A stretch of 43,627 bases of DNA from Candidatus Kaiserbacteria bacterium RIFCSPHIGHO2_01_FULL_46_22 (GTDB lineage Bacteria; Patescibacteriota; Minisyncoccia; Phycocordibacterales; UBA918): the NCBI GenBank assembly GCA_001779595.1, contig MFKO01000008.1, positions 4,578 to 48,204 on the forward strand, given 5' to 3'. The position numbers and the translations under genes are program-made. Of the stretch, positions 17,558 to 25,945 are shown in pieces. The notes beneath the pieces are model-generated. The model ran no database searches. It worked only from the letters and a program-made list of their open reading frames with translations, and had not been told where the DNA came from. Numbering within the stretch: position 1 is the stretch's first letter; the number at the start of each line of letters is the position of its first letter.

Positions 17558-17593
17558 ACACGTTACGTGTGGATTTTTTGTTCGTGGAGATGG
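17534..17593. repeat. palindrome 2 mirroring the tmRNA 3' end
   Basis: CCATCTCCACGAgtaCAAAAATCCACACGTTACGTGTGGATTTTTTGTTCGTGGAGATGG. Confidence 0.9.
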
Positions 17594-17625
17594 AGTGATT
17601 TATTCTTTCCTACCCGTTTCTAGAT

Positions 17626-18498
17626 CTATGGATTACAAACAAAAACTGCTTCTGCCGTAAAGCTACCGTCGGGATTTGGTCCTCCTACTAACGTTACTCT
17701 GTCCCCTGTTTTCAAATCTGATACAGAAGCAGGACCGGCAGGAGTGTCGATGGTTGCCTGTCTGGCGAGATTAACGGTCAGGTTCTGATTGTCATTTCTC
17801 TCAATAGTAAATGAGTCGTTCCCCACACTAACAATCTCTCCTACGCCGCCAGTACCGCCACAAAGATCTTCTCCTTGCGGAACTTCACCCTCTTGCTCAT
17901 TATCTAAACGCTCAGACTGCATACCACCAGCGCCACCTCTTGGATTAATCACCGGCTGATGACTGATTGGATAAACAACCAACCCATAAAATGCCGCCGC
18001 TGCAACAACACTCACAACTGCTGCAATGATTATATTTTTGTAGTTCTTGGCGCGGACCCACTTGTCGAGAATCACAAACACAAAGTAGCCGATCATGAAA
18101 CCGAGCGCATTCAATATCACATCATCAATATCAAATATGCCTACCTTGAGCACTACCTGCATTGTCTCGATAGCTAGACCGGTAGCAGTGGCTAGGGCGA
18201 GAGTTTTTTTCCACGTGATGTTCTGATACACAAAAGGCACAAGGAATCCGATTGGCACTAGCAACACGATATTTCCAACCAGATTAATGCCCGCAATAAT
18301 CAGCCCTTTATAGCCGAACAAATAAGGCAAAATGGTCTTGAATGGCACGAAGTTTGGGGCATGTCCCGCATCAGTTCCGCCAAAATTCAGCATCAGTTGA
18401 CCCACTCTGATCATTGGTATGTCTTTAAACACCATCACTTTGACCAGAAGGGCACTAAAGGCAACAAGAATTACAGCTGGGATTAAACGCTTCCACAT
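17626..18498 (-). CDS. VanZ-like membrane protein with C-terminal DUF5666-like beta domain
   Basis: NLVGNIVLLVPIGFLVPF, ETMQVVLKVGIFDIDDVILNALG; tail GEIVSVGNDSFTIERNDNQNLTVNLARQATIDTPAGPASVSDLKTGDRVTLVG. Confidence 0.8.
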   Translation of the reverse strand: MWKRLIPAVILVAFSALLVKVMVFKDIPMIRVGQLMLNFGGTDAGHAPNFVPFKTILPYLFGYKGLIIAGINLVGNIVLLVPIGFLVPFVYQNITWKKTLALATATGLAIETMQVVLKVGIFDIDDVILNALGFMIGYFVFVILDKWVRAKNYKNIIIAAVVSVVAAAAFYGLVVYPISHQPVINPRGGAGGMQSERLDNEQEGEVPQGEDLCGGTGGVGEIVSVGNDSFTIERNDNQNLTVNLARQATIDTPAGPASVSDLKTGDRVTLVGGPNPDGSFTAEAVFVCNP

Positions 18499-18526
18499 AA
18501 CTTTATAATACCAGTTTTTGCAGGAC

Positions 18527-18964
18527 CTATCCGCGACGCGCGTGATGCGGAAGTGGGTCTTTTTTTACCGCCGCGTATTGAGCACCATAGACAGACAAGA
18601 GAAGGAGTCCTGTTGCTTGCACCACGCAGCTCATAAAGTGTCCGAGTGTCATCTGCTCACCGATGTTGCGATAGAAGAAGAATGCGATCGCCATTACGAA
18701 CGCTGCCAACACCAACGCAAATCTACGAGTCTGCCAGCCGATAACTAACGCTACGCCAGAAACAACCTCCAAAACGAACGCCAGTATGACCGCTACAAAA
18801 GGAAGCGGCACGCCGACTGCACCCGACATTTCGACCTGCATTGTGAAACTCTCTGTTCCAGGAATTTTAAAAAGTGCACTCATCAAAAAAACGAGGCCAA
18901 AGACAACCCGAGCGATCGTGGCTGCCCAATTTTCGTAAGTTGATGAAAAAATAAACCTTGTCAT
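18527..18964 (-). CDS. DoxX family membrane protein
   Basis: IARVVFGLVFLMSALFKIPG, FVLEVVSGVALVIGWQTRRFALVLAAF. Confidence 0.82.
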   Translation of the reverse strand: MTRFIFSSTYENWAATIARVVFGLVFLMSALFKIPGTESFTMQVEMSGAVGVPLPFVAVILAFVLEVVSGVALVIGWQTRRFALVLAAFVMAIAFFFYRNIGEQMTLGHFMSCVVQATGLLLLSVYGAQYAAVKKDPLPHHARRG

Positions 18965-19101
18965 AAATAGTTTTGACTAATGGTTAATAACCTTCTGAAT
19001 ATTATATACCCAAGGATTAACGTCCAATTGACGAACCTTATTGTAAATGGTTTTATTGCCCGCAATGCCCACTGAGGGGCAGCGCTCTATGGAGGATTTA
19101 G

Positions 19102-19809
19102 ATGACTACCGCTAACTGCTACCGGTTCTCACCGGATTCCGACAACACAATGCAGGTTATTTCCGGACTTCCGGCCAAAAAAACCTACAGGAATGGACAG
19201 GCGGAGTACTTTGTCCAAGTTGCTGCAGAACACTCCAACCATGAAGTGTTCGCTGCTAACGACATAGTCGTGACCAAGGGCGAAGATATGTATCGTGTAT
19301 ATCGTGCAAACCTTGTCGAAACGGAACGTACCGAAAAAACACCGGCTACGAACTACGAACTGGTCCGATATTCGGGCACTTACAACACCACGCTTCTTCT
19401 TGTGATGTCCCGACCTGACGTGGCAAGTAACACTGGTACGTCTAGGCCACACTTCGAAAAGGTAGTCACTTGGATCGGTGCCGACGGAACTGGCCTAACG
19501 CTACAGGCCGGACGACACCAATCGCATTCCAAGGCACAGCTGTTCAAATTGCGTGAAAGTGAATCCATTCTGTTCATCGACTCGAAGAAGGAGGTGACCA
19601 AAATCACCGCCAACAAGTTCAAGGAAAGGCCTACCTGCACCCGTGCTAGCAACGGCGAAGTTGCCGACTACGTGATCGGAGAAGCCAGGAAACGAGGTAA
19701 CAATCCAAGTACCCGTGCGTGGTGCTTCTACGCACTTCAAGAACTCGGATGCCAGAAACAACTCGATGAATTCAGTCGTATATTTCCCGGCTTCCGGCCG
19801 AAGAGCTAA
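19102..19809 (+). CDS. hypothetical protein (235 aa)
   Basis: Long ORF, GGAGGATTTAG SD, own terminator. Confidence 0.75.
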   Translation: MTTANCYRFSPDSDNTMQVISGLPAKKTYRNGQAEYFVQVAAEHSNHEVFAANDIVVTKGEDMYRVYRANLVETERTEKTPATNYELVRYSGTYNTTLLLVMSRPDVASNTGTSRPHFEKVVTWIGADGTGLTLQAGRHQSHSKAQLFKLRESESILFIDSKKEVTKITANKFKERPTCTRASNGEVADYVIGEARKRGNNPSTRAWCFYALQELGCQKQLDEFSRIFPGFRPKS

Positions 19810-19830
19810 CGACTGACTGTCGACACAAGT

Positions 19831-19868
19831 AAAGCCCGCCAATAATCATTGGCGGGCTACTTTTTTTA
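19831..19868 (+). terminator. intrinsic terminator
   Basis: AAAGCCCGCCAATAATCATTGGCGGGCTACTTTTTTT. Confidence 0.85.
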
Positions 19869-19879
19869 TAAGAAACGTC

Positions 19880-20290
19880 TTAGTTTCCGTACCAAGATTT
19901 CTGCCAGTCCTGCATTTGTTTAATTTCTGTTGTCTGGGCCGAAATAATTGCGTTGGCCATAGTTTTGATTTCTTCGTGTTTGCCATTTTCGAGAGCGGCT
20001 TTGGCCATCTCGACTGCTCCTTCGTGATGCATAACCATTTCTGCAAGGAAGGCCTGATCAAACTCGTCGCCAGTCTTTCCCTCTAGTCCTCGCATCATTC
20101 CATCCATAGCGCCGCCCATATTGCGGTTCATACTAACGTTCATTTCGTCAGACTCGTTACGCATCATCTGGCCACCACCCATCATATGTTCACCTGCCTC
20201 AGGCGTTTCTTTATTGCTAGCTACTGCATATCCGCCTCCTGCACCAATAACCAGAGCGGCTAAAGCAACCAGAATAATCTTTGTGTCCAT
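19880..20290 (-). CDS. DUF305 family exported protein
   Basis: FDQAFLAEMVMHHEGAVEMAKAALENGKHEEIKTMANAIISAQTTEIKQMQDW with N-terminal signal/TM. Confidence 0.9.
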   Translation of the reverse strand: MDTKIILVALAALVIGAGGGYAVASNKETPEAGEHMMGGGQMMRNESDEMNVSMNRNMGGAMDGMMRGLEGKTGDEFDQAFLAEMVMHHEGAVEMAKAALENGKHEEIKTMANAIISAQTTEIKQMQDWQKSWYGN

Positions 20291-20400
20291 AGTGATCTAA
20301 AGTTAAATGTTTTAAAGGGTCTCAAGGCTTTTAACTCACATAATATTATGCACGCTTAAATGAATAAACCCTGGACACAAGAGTAGTATTCTTAATACGT

Positions 20401-20853
20401 ATGAATCATCATCAAAATTACAATCGTTTATTCGCTATGTTTGTACTCCATTTCATTGCCATGTACATACTTATGTACGCGATGGTGGATACATTTGGAA
20501 ATATACACCCCAACCACAACCAGTTTTATATGGCTGCCCTGATGGCGGCGCCAATGGTGATACTGGAGCTTCTTATCATGGGTTCGATGTACCCAAAGAA
20601 AAGGCTGAATCTAGGCATCATCGCTGCTGGATTGGTGGTGCTTGCTTGCTCATTCTTTTTTATCCGAGAGCAAGTTGCGATTGACGACGAACAATTTCTT
20701 AAGTCCATGATCCCACACCATGCGGGAGCCATCCTGATGTGTAGTAAAGCGAAGCTGATCGATCCGGAAATACTGGAGCTTTGTGAAAATATAAATTCAG
20801 GACAGCAATCGGAAATTGACTGGATGAACGGGAAACTCGACTCTGTGAAGTAA
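20401..20853 (+). CDS. DUF305 domain membrane protein
   Basis: DEQFLKSMIPHHAGAILMCSKAKLIDPEILELCENINSGQQSEIDWM after three TM segments. Confidence 0.88.
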   Translation: MNHHQNYNRLFAMFVLHFIAMYILMYAMVDTFGNIHPNHNQFYMAALMAAPMVILELLIMGSMYPKKRLNLGIIAAGLVVLACSFFFIREQVAIDDEQFLKSMIPHHAGAILMCSKAKLIDPEILELCENINSGQQSEIDWMNGKLDSVK

Positions 20854-20880
20854 TGCCTCTGCGGTGGCCGAAACTCTATA

Positions 20881-20917
20881 AAACAAAACCGCCACGTCAG
20901 ACGTGGCGGTTTTGTTT
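20881..20917. terminator. bidirectional terminator
   Basis: AAACAAAACCGCCACGTCAGACGTGGCGGTTTTGTTT. Confidence 0.88.
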
Positions 20918-20938
20918 ATTTTAAGTAAGTAGCGACTC

Positions 20939-21772
20939 TTACAAGCTTATTCCAGAACGGATAGGTGCATCAGTCTCAACATCAACGTCAGTTACGCCAG
21001 TATCGAGTCCACCATCAACGCTGGTGTCGACTTCGATCGAGGAGCTAGCATTGTCATCGTCGGTGCTGGTGTCTGATTGTGTATTAGTTTCATTTCTAAC
21101 CTCTGCATCGGTATCGGAACCAATGTTCAAATCAAGGACTCCGTTACCGCCAGACACGTTGAGGTTGATGTCATTCAGAACATTGGCATGAGCACGGAGA
21201 GATCCTTCAAGCGAAGATCGCACAGTTGTCGATGCTTCCTGATTTCCATCGGCGGCGGCCTCGGCACTCAATTCCTTAGCCTCATCATAGTGAGCTTTGA
21301 TACGCAAGCCAAGATAGGCAGCGTGTTCAGTAGTAAGTTCACCGCGCGCGGACAACTCCTCAGCTTCCTCTAATCTTTCTTCTGCGAGGCGAGCCTGTAG
21401 TTTGGCCTCAGCTTCGTTAGAAATTGCAAAGGCACTTCTGATATTCTCATTCACTTCGATCTTTACTGGATAGAGAACATCTCCAGGCACAGCTGCTTCT
21501 GCGGCGTATGATGTTCCTCCTCCGGCCAACAATACGATAACCATTATTGCAGCAGTCATAGATTTTGGTTGTTTAAATAGGTTAAATAATGAAGTACTCT
21601 GTGGTACTTGCCCTATAGAACGACTATCCGCTCCTACTCTTACACCATCCTTTACACTGTGAAAACGAGCATACTCAAGAAGATCCGCTTGCATCCGGGC
21701 GCGCGAAGATTCTGACAACTTCATGCCTTTCAATTTACTTAGATATTCAATTGTTTTATCGTTCGGGTTCAT
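20939..21772 (-). CDS. DUF5667 domain membrane protein, likely sigma-associated
   Basis: GDVLYPVKIEVNENIRSAFAISNEAEAKLQARLAEERLEEAEELSARGEL; 4-nt overlap with sigma gene. Confidence 0.82.
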   Translation of the reverse strand: MNPNDKTIEYLSKLKGMKLSESSRARMQADLLEYARFHSVKDGVRVGADSRSIGQVPQSTSLFNLFKQPKSMTAAIMVIVLLAGGGTSYAAEAAVPGDVLYPVKIEVNENIRSAFAISNEAEAKLQARLAEERLEEAEELSARGELTTEHAAYLGLRIKAHYDEAKELSAEAAADGNQEASTTVRSSLEGSLRAHANVLNDINLNVSGGNGVLDLNIGSDTDAEVRNETNTQSDTSTDDDNASSSIEVDTSVDGGLDTGVTDVDVETDAPIRSGISL

Positions 21773-22266
21773 ATATGTAATTTTTGCTGTAGTCGTTTGG
21801 TTGCCCGACTGAGTCGTACCGATATCACATTCGCTGTCTCCTCAAGAATTTCAGCAATATCTTTTGGATCAAGTCCCTCAACGTATTTCAAAAGCAGTAC
21901 CTCCTTATCCTTTTCTTCCATATCATCAATAGTATCGAGGATCTCGTAGTAGCCAGCCGTCGTCTCCGGACTAGCGTTTTTGTCCGCTGGCACACGGCCG
22001 GATTCCATCTGATCATCGAGCGAAACCGCCCGCTTCTTCTTATACCAGTCTTTGGCTAGGTTATTGGCAATCGTGTAAAGGAGCGAGCGGGTATTGCTCA
22101 TTTCTTTGCCGTTGCGCAAATACTGCCAATATCTCGTAAACACCTCCTGAGTCATATCTTCTGCCTGTTCGACATTAGATACTTTCATCATACAAAAACG
22201 AAAAATTGCGTCTCCGTATTCAGAGAAAGTTTTTACGAATACTTTTTCCAAATCCTCCTGATTCAT
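21769..22266 (-). CDS. ECF-type RNA polymerase sigma factor
   Basis: NVEQAEDMTQEVFTRYWQYLR, region 4 EKDKEVLLLKYVEGLDPKDIAEILEETANVISVRLSRATKRLQ. Confidence 0.93.
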   Translation of the reverse strand: MNQEDLEKVFVKTFSEYGDAIFRFCMMKVSNVEQAEDMTQEVFTRYWQYLRNGKEMSNTRSLLYTIANNLAKDWYKKKRAVSLDDQMESGRVPADKNASPETTAGYYEILDTIDDMEEKDKEVLLLKYVEGLDPKDIAEILEETANVISVRLSRATKRLQQKLHI

Positions 22267-22407
22267 ATAACGACTGTATATACATAACTCTTACACGCAA
22301 AGCGGACCAAATCAAATGTTACTTTCCTTAAAGGTCCGCTCCGCTTGATTTTAAACGACCAAATACCGTATAGTGCACATTAGCAACTTTGTTCCGAGGA
22401 GGAAGTC

Positions 22408-22812
22408 ATGAACAAGACTCATGAGAGCGATACCAGTGGCAATCGTCCGCTGTCTAAGTATGCCCAGAAAAAACTGGAGCAAGCCTTGGGGATTAGACCT
22501 TTCTTTGAATTCGTAGAGAGGGGGTCGACCGCCCTTTGGTTGGCTAATCTGGCCGAGCCAGTCGAACGCACTATGTCGATCGAGGTCACTACCAGGACCC
22601 TCACAGCCACGGTCATCAAGAGGACTACAGGAAACATTTTCCTTCACACTAAAGAAGGTGAGCTCATCTACCTGAGTTTCAACCGAATCAGGAAGAGTGT
22701 ATTCCGAAAGCAAATAAAGGTTGGTACCGTACTCAAATGCCTAGTGGTTCCCCACCCTGACGGTGGCAAGGACCCTCGAGTGAAAGAAGTGTTATCCATC
22801 ATCAGCGTGTAA
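22408..22812 (+). CDS. hypothetical protein (134 aa)
   Basis: ORF with GAGGAGGAAGTC-ATG SD and downstream hairpin. Confidence 0.65.
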   Translation: MNKTHESDTSGNRPLSKYAQKKLEQALGIRPFFEFVERGSTALWLANLAEPVERTMSIEVTTRTLTATVIKRTTGNIFLHTKEGELIYLSFNRIRKSVFRKQIKVGTVLKCLVVPHPDGGKDPRVKEVLSIISV

Positions 22813-22929
22813 CACTAGATGAAGCGAATAGGCGCCCTGCCAATTGCGGGGCGTTTTCTTTTGTGGAGCAGCTTGATATTGCGTAGTCAATGTCGTATTG
22901 TTCGCGCAGCGGCAACATAGGAGAGTGTC

Positions 22930-23283
22930 ATGCTTTTAGCGATCGACGTGATGAATCGGTTTGAGAGAGGACAATTGGTTTTCGCTGACGAGGCCAAAGG
23001 GCATACACTTTGCGGCAAAATTGAAAGCATCGCCGTGGAGTGGGGATTTCTTATCGAAATGAAGCTGTCCTGCTTGGTCTTCTGGGCAGGAACGCAGGTG
23101 TGGATCAGTCACGACAACTACTCACTAGCAATCGATACGGAGTTTTCTTTTATCGAAGAAGGCGATGGAGAGTCGATTGGTATATGGAATCTGTACAACC
23201 GCCAGTCGTTCATGTTTACCCTTCCCAAAACCATCGAAATGGATTGGGCAACAGTCAAAGAACTAGAACTTAAGGCCATGTGA
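22930..23283 (+). CDS. hypothetical protein (117 aa)
   Basis: ORF with GGAGAGTGTC-ATG SD and downstream terminator GGAGCCT...AGGCTCCTTTTG. Confidence 0.65.
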   Translation: MLLAIDVMNRFERGQLVFADEAKGHTLCGKIESIAVEWGFLIEMKLSCLVFWAGTQVWISHDNYSLAIDTEFSFIEEGDGESIGIWNLYNRQSFMFTLPKTIEMDWATVKELELKAM

Positions 23284-23444
23284 CCAAGACGACCTAGAGC
23301 CATCCTAAAATTAGGAGCCTGCGATTAATTTCGCGAGGCTCCTTTTGTTATTGCCATTTCCGTTGGTTTTAGGTAGTGTGGGCGCAGAAAAGACCCGCGC
23401 CGCGGGTCTTAATTCGTACATCGACAACCCAGGAGGAATGAACA

Positions 23445-24308
23445 ATGCGTAATTTCCGCAAAATGCTCGAAAGCCAATGGTCGCGAGGACATTTCGTCTG
23501 TGTCGGACTCGACACAGATCCGCGAAAAGTCCCCCGATCGGCAAGAAAAGCGTCGCCTGTGATGGAAGCGGATTATGATCATGTCGAGACAATGGTGGCT
23601 TTCAACAAAGCAAACATTGACGCGACACACGATCTTGTGTGCGCCTACAAGCCCAACATTGCCTTTTACGAGGCGTACGGTGCTGAAGGATTATCGGGGC
23701 TTAGTCGAACAATCAATCATGTCCGCAGAGTCGCTCCGGACGTACCGGTAATTCTCGACGCCAAACGCGCCGACATTGGCAATACCAATGAAGGCTACAC
23801 GACGATGGCGTTCGACTTGATGCAAGCCGACGCCATCACCGTCAATCCCTATCTCGGCAGCGAGGCCTTGCGGCCTTTTCTCGAACGGGCAGACAAGGGC
23901 ATCTTCGTACTTTGCCGCACTTCCAACCCAGGTGCCGGCGAGTTCCAAGACCTACCTGTCCATGTGGCCGGGTATAAGACTAAGCCGTTATATGAAGTAG
24001 TGGCAGACAACATCGCCAGGGACTGGAACAAGAATAAAAACTGCGGCTTGGTTGTGGGTGCCACAAATCCCGAACAACTGCGGAGCGTCCGCAGACTAAT
24101 CGGTGATATGCCGATCCTGATTCCAGGTATCGGGGAGCAAGGCGGCAGTCTTGAGAAAAGTGTCGCGGCCGGCAAAGACAGCCGCGGTGAAGGTATGATA
24201 ATCAACGCTTCGCGCAGCATTATCTACGCGTCGACCGGTTCCGACTTCGCCGAAGCTGCCCGGGAAGAAACGAAACGCATGAGCGATCTCATCAACCAAT
24301 ATCGCTAG
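23445..24308 (+). CDS. pyrF: orotidine 5'-phosphate decarboxylase (type 2)
   Basis: FVCVGLDTDPRKVP, VILDAKRADIGNTNEGY, CRTSNPGAGEFQDL, LIPGIGEQGG. Confidence 0.93.
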   Translation: MRNFRKMLESQWSRGHFVCVGLDTDPRKVPRSARKASPVMEADYDHVETMVAFNKANIDATHDLVCAYKPNIAFYEAYGAEGLSGLSRTINHVRRVAPDVPVILDAKRADIGNTNEGYTTMAFDLMQADAITVNPYLGSEALRPFLERADKGIFVLCRTSNPGAGEFQDLPVHVAGYKTKPLYEVVADNIARDWNKNKNCGLVVGATNPEQLRSVRRLIGDMPILIPGIGEQGGSLEKSVAAGKDSRGEGMIINASRSIIYASTGSDFAEAAREETKRMSDLINQYR

Positions 24309-24337
24309 CCTTGCAATATCAAGGTATAAAAAGTAAA

Positions 24338-24370
24338 AGCCCGCCGAAATCATTCGGCGGGCTAAATTTT
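24338..24370. terminator. intrinsic terminator
   Basis: AGCCCGCCGAAATCATTCGGCGGGCTAAATTTTTT. Confidence 0.85.
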
Positions 24371-24386
24371 TTACATCAACTAGATG

Positions 24387-25091
24387 TTATCCCATGATGG
24401 CCATCAGGCGTGACCAGTTTTTCTTCACTTCCCATTCGATCAGGCCGGCGGCGATGTCGTACGAGACAGCCGGGTCGTCCTGTTCGTACTCCGGATAGGC
24501 TTCACGGATGGAGGCGACGACTGGCAGACTTTTATAGGTCTTATCGTGGAGCGGTGAGCGATTGAGTGCGCCCACAAGCAGCACTACCTTTGCGCCGGTC
24601 CCAGAGATCTCGGCCAGAGTGTTGTCGGTGTTTTGGAAGTTGTTGAAGACATCTTCGGCTACTGCAACACGTTCTCCCGGCTTGAAGTCGAACTGGGACA
24701 GATCCCATTCGTATTCTTGCTTCTTCCCGGCCTCAGTAGGTTTCGGCTTCTTGTCCGCATACACGAACCGTTTGTCGGCAATGAGCGCGAGCATCTGACC
24801 GAACGTTCGACCACCCTGCGGAATGCCGCAGACTGTATCGAACGAATCGAAAAGACCTTGTTGATCGAGCTTTTCGCAAACTACCTCAGTAAAGGTTTGG
24901 ACAATTTTCGGATGTGACTCGATGCGCCGAAAATTGAAGTAAATATCTCCGACCAAGTTTCTTCCTTGACTGTCCTTTCCTGCGTACGCGACCAACGGCC
25001 CTCTGCGAACCCCATCATCTTTGGGGCAGACATACACTGCATTGCATTGTTTTCCAAGCCTCAGAAGAGCATCGTTTTGAATAATTACCAC
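24387..25091 (-). CDS. orotate phosphoribosyltransferase-like protein
   Basis: VCGIPQGGRTFGQMLALIADKRFVYADKKPK and VAVAEDVFNNFQNTDNTLAEISGTGAKVVLLVGALNRSP; GTG start with GGAGGT SD; near pyrF. Confidence 0.7.
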   Translation of the reverse strand: MVIIQNDALLRLGKQCNAVYVCPKDDGVRRGPLVAYAGKDSQGRNLVGDIYFNFRRIESHPKIVQTFTEVVCEKLDQQGLFDSFDTVCGIPQGGRTFGQMLALIADKRFVYADKKPKPTEAGKKQEYEWDLSQFDFKPGERVAVAEDVFNNFQNTDNTLAEISGTGAKVVLLVGALNRSPLHDKTYKSLPVVASIREAYPEYEQDDPAVSYDIAAGLIEWEVKKNWSRLMAIMG

Positions 25092-25272
25092 AGCACACCT
25101 CCATTTCAATTCAATGTGCAAACCTAAGCTTTAGGGCAGCTTATTTGCCCGATCGGTCCTTTTCGGTCCTGCGCACCACCATATATAAAACAGTCCCTAA
25201 AAGCAATCTAAAATCTACACCTTTCCCTCCCAGACACGGCCTCTCTTTCTTTTGTATATAATATAGATACCT

Positions 25273-25881
25273 ATGCAGACGACCGGAAAGAAAGTGATCG
25301 CACTAGACTTTGATGACGTGGTCGCTCACTTCAACGCCCACTTTGTTGTCTTTCACAACAAACGTTATGGTACTGACCTTGCCTACGAAAACCTTTATCT
25401 CTACGACAACTGGGAACTTATGTACGGGTGCGATAGAGAAACGATGGCGCTACGTGCACATGAGTTTTATAACTCCAGAGAACACCAAGAAATCAAACCA
25501 GTGCCAGGCGCATTGGAAGCAATCACTCACCTCTCACAAAATTATTCACTTCAAATCGTCACGAGTAGGCCAGAACATATCCGTGATGTCACTTTGAATT
25601 GGATCAATGAATTTTTTCCTGTCCACTTTGAAAAAATACACTTTACCAACGGCTTCATGGGGGCTGCCGGATCAATAATCAAAAAGAAGTCCGAGGTGTG
25701 CCGAGAAATTGGCGCTACGGTAATAATTGATGACGCAATCAAACATGTTAAAGATGTGGCAGCCAGTGGACTACCTGCCCTGCTTTTTGATCGGCCCTGG
25801 AACCGTGAGGAAATTCCCTCTGGTATCCATCGAATGCACTCATGGCAAGAAATAGTAGACTGGATAAAAATGAACGCTTAA
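25273..25881 (+). CDS. HAD-superfamily 5' nucleotidase-like protein
   Basis: VIALDFDDVVAHFNAHF, LQIVTSRPEH, VIIDDAIKHVKDVAASGLPALLFDRPWN. Confidence 0.82.
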   Translation: MQTTGKKVIALDFDDVVAHFNAHFVVFHNKRYGTDLAYENLYLYDNWELMYGCDRETMALRAHEFYNSREHQEIKPVPGALEAITHLSQNYSLQIVTSRPEHIRDVTLNWINEFFPVHFEKIHFTNGFMGAAGSIIKKKSEVCREIGATVIIDDAIKHVKDVAASGLPALLFDRPWNREEIPSGIHRMHSWQEIVDWIKMNA

Positions 25882-25945
25882 ATATCACTTCTCAAACATT
25901 GAGTTTGGATAATTTTCCCTCGCCCGTGATACAATCACGCGCATT

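Noticed and set aside
17336-17593. Complete integrative element at the tmRNA att-like repeats
   Set aside because: Only about 180 bp between the direct repeats and no integrase or other mobile gene; reported as repeat architecture only.
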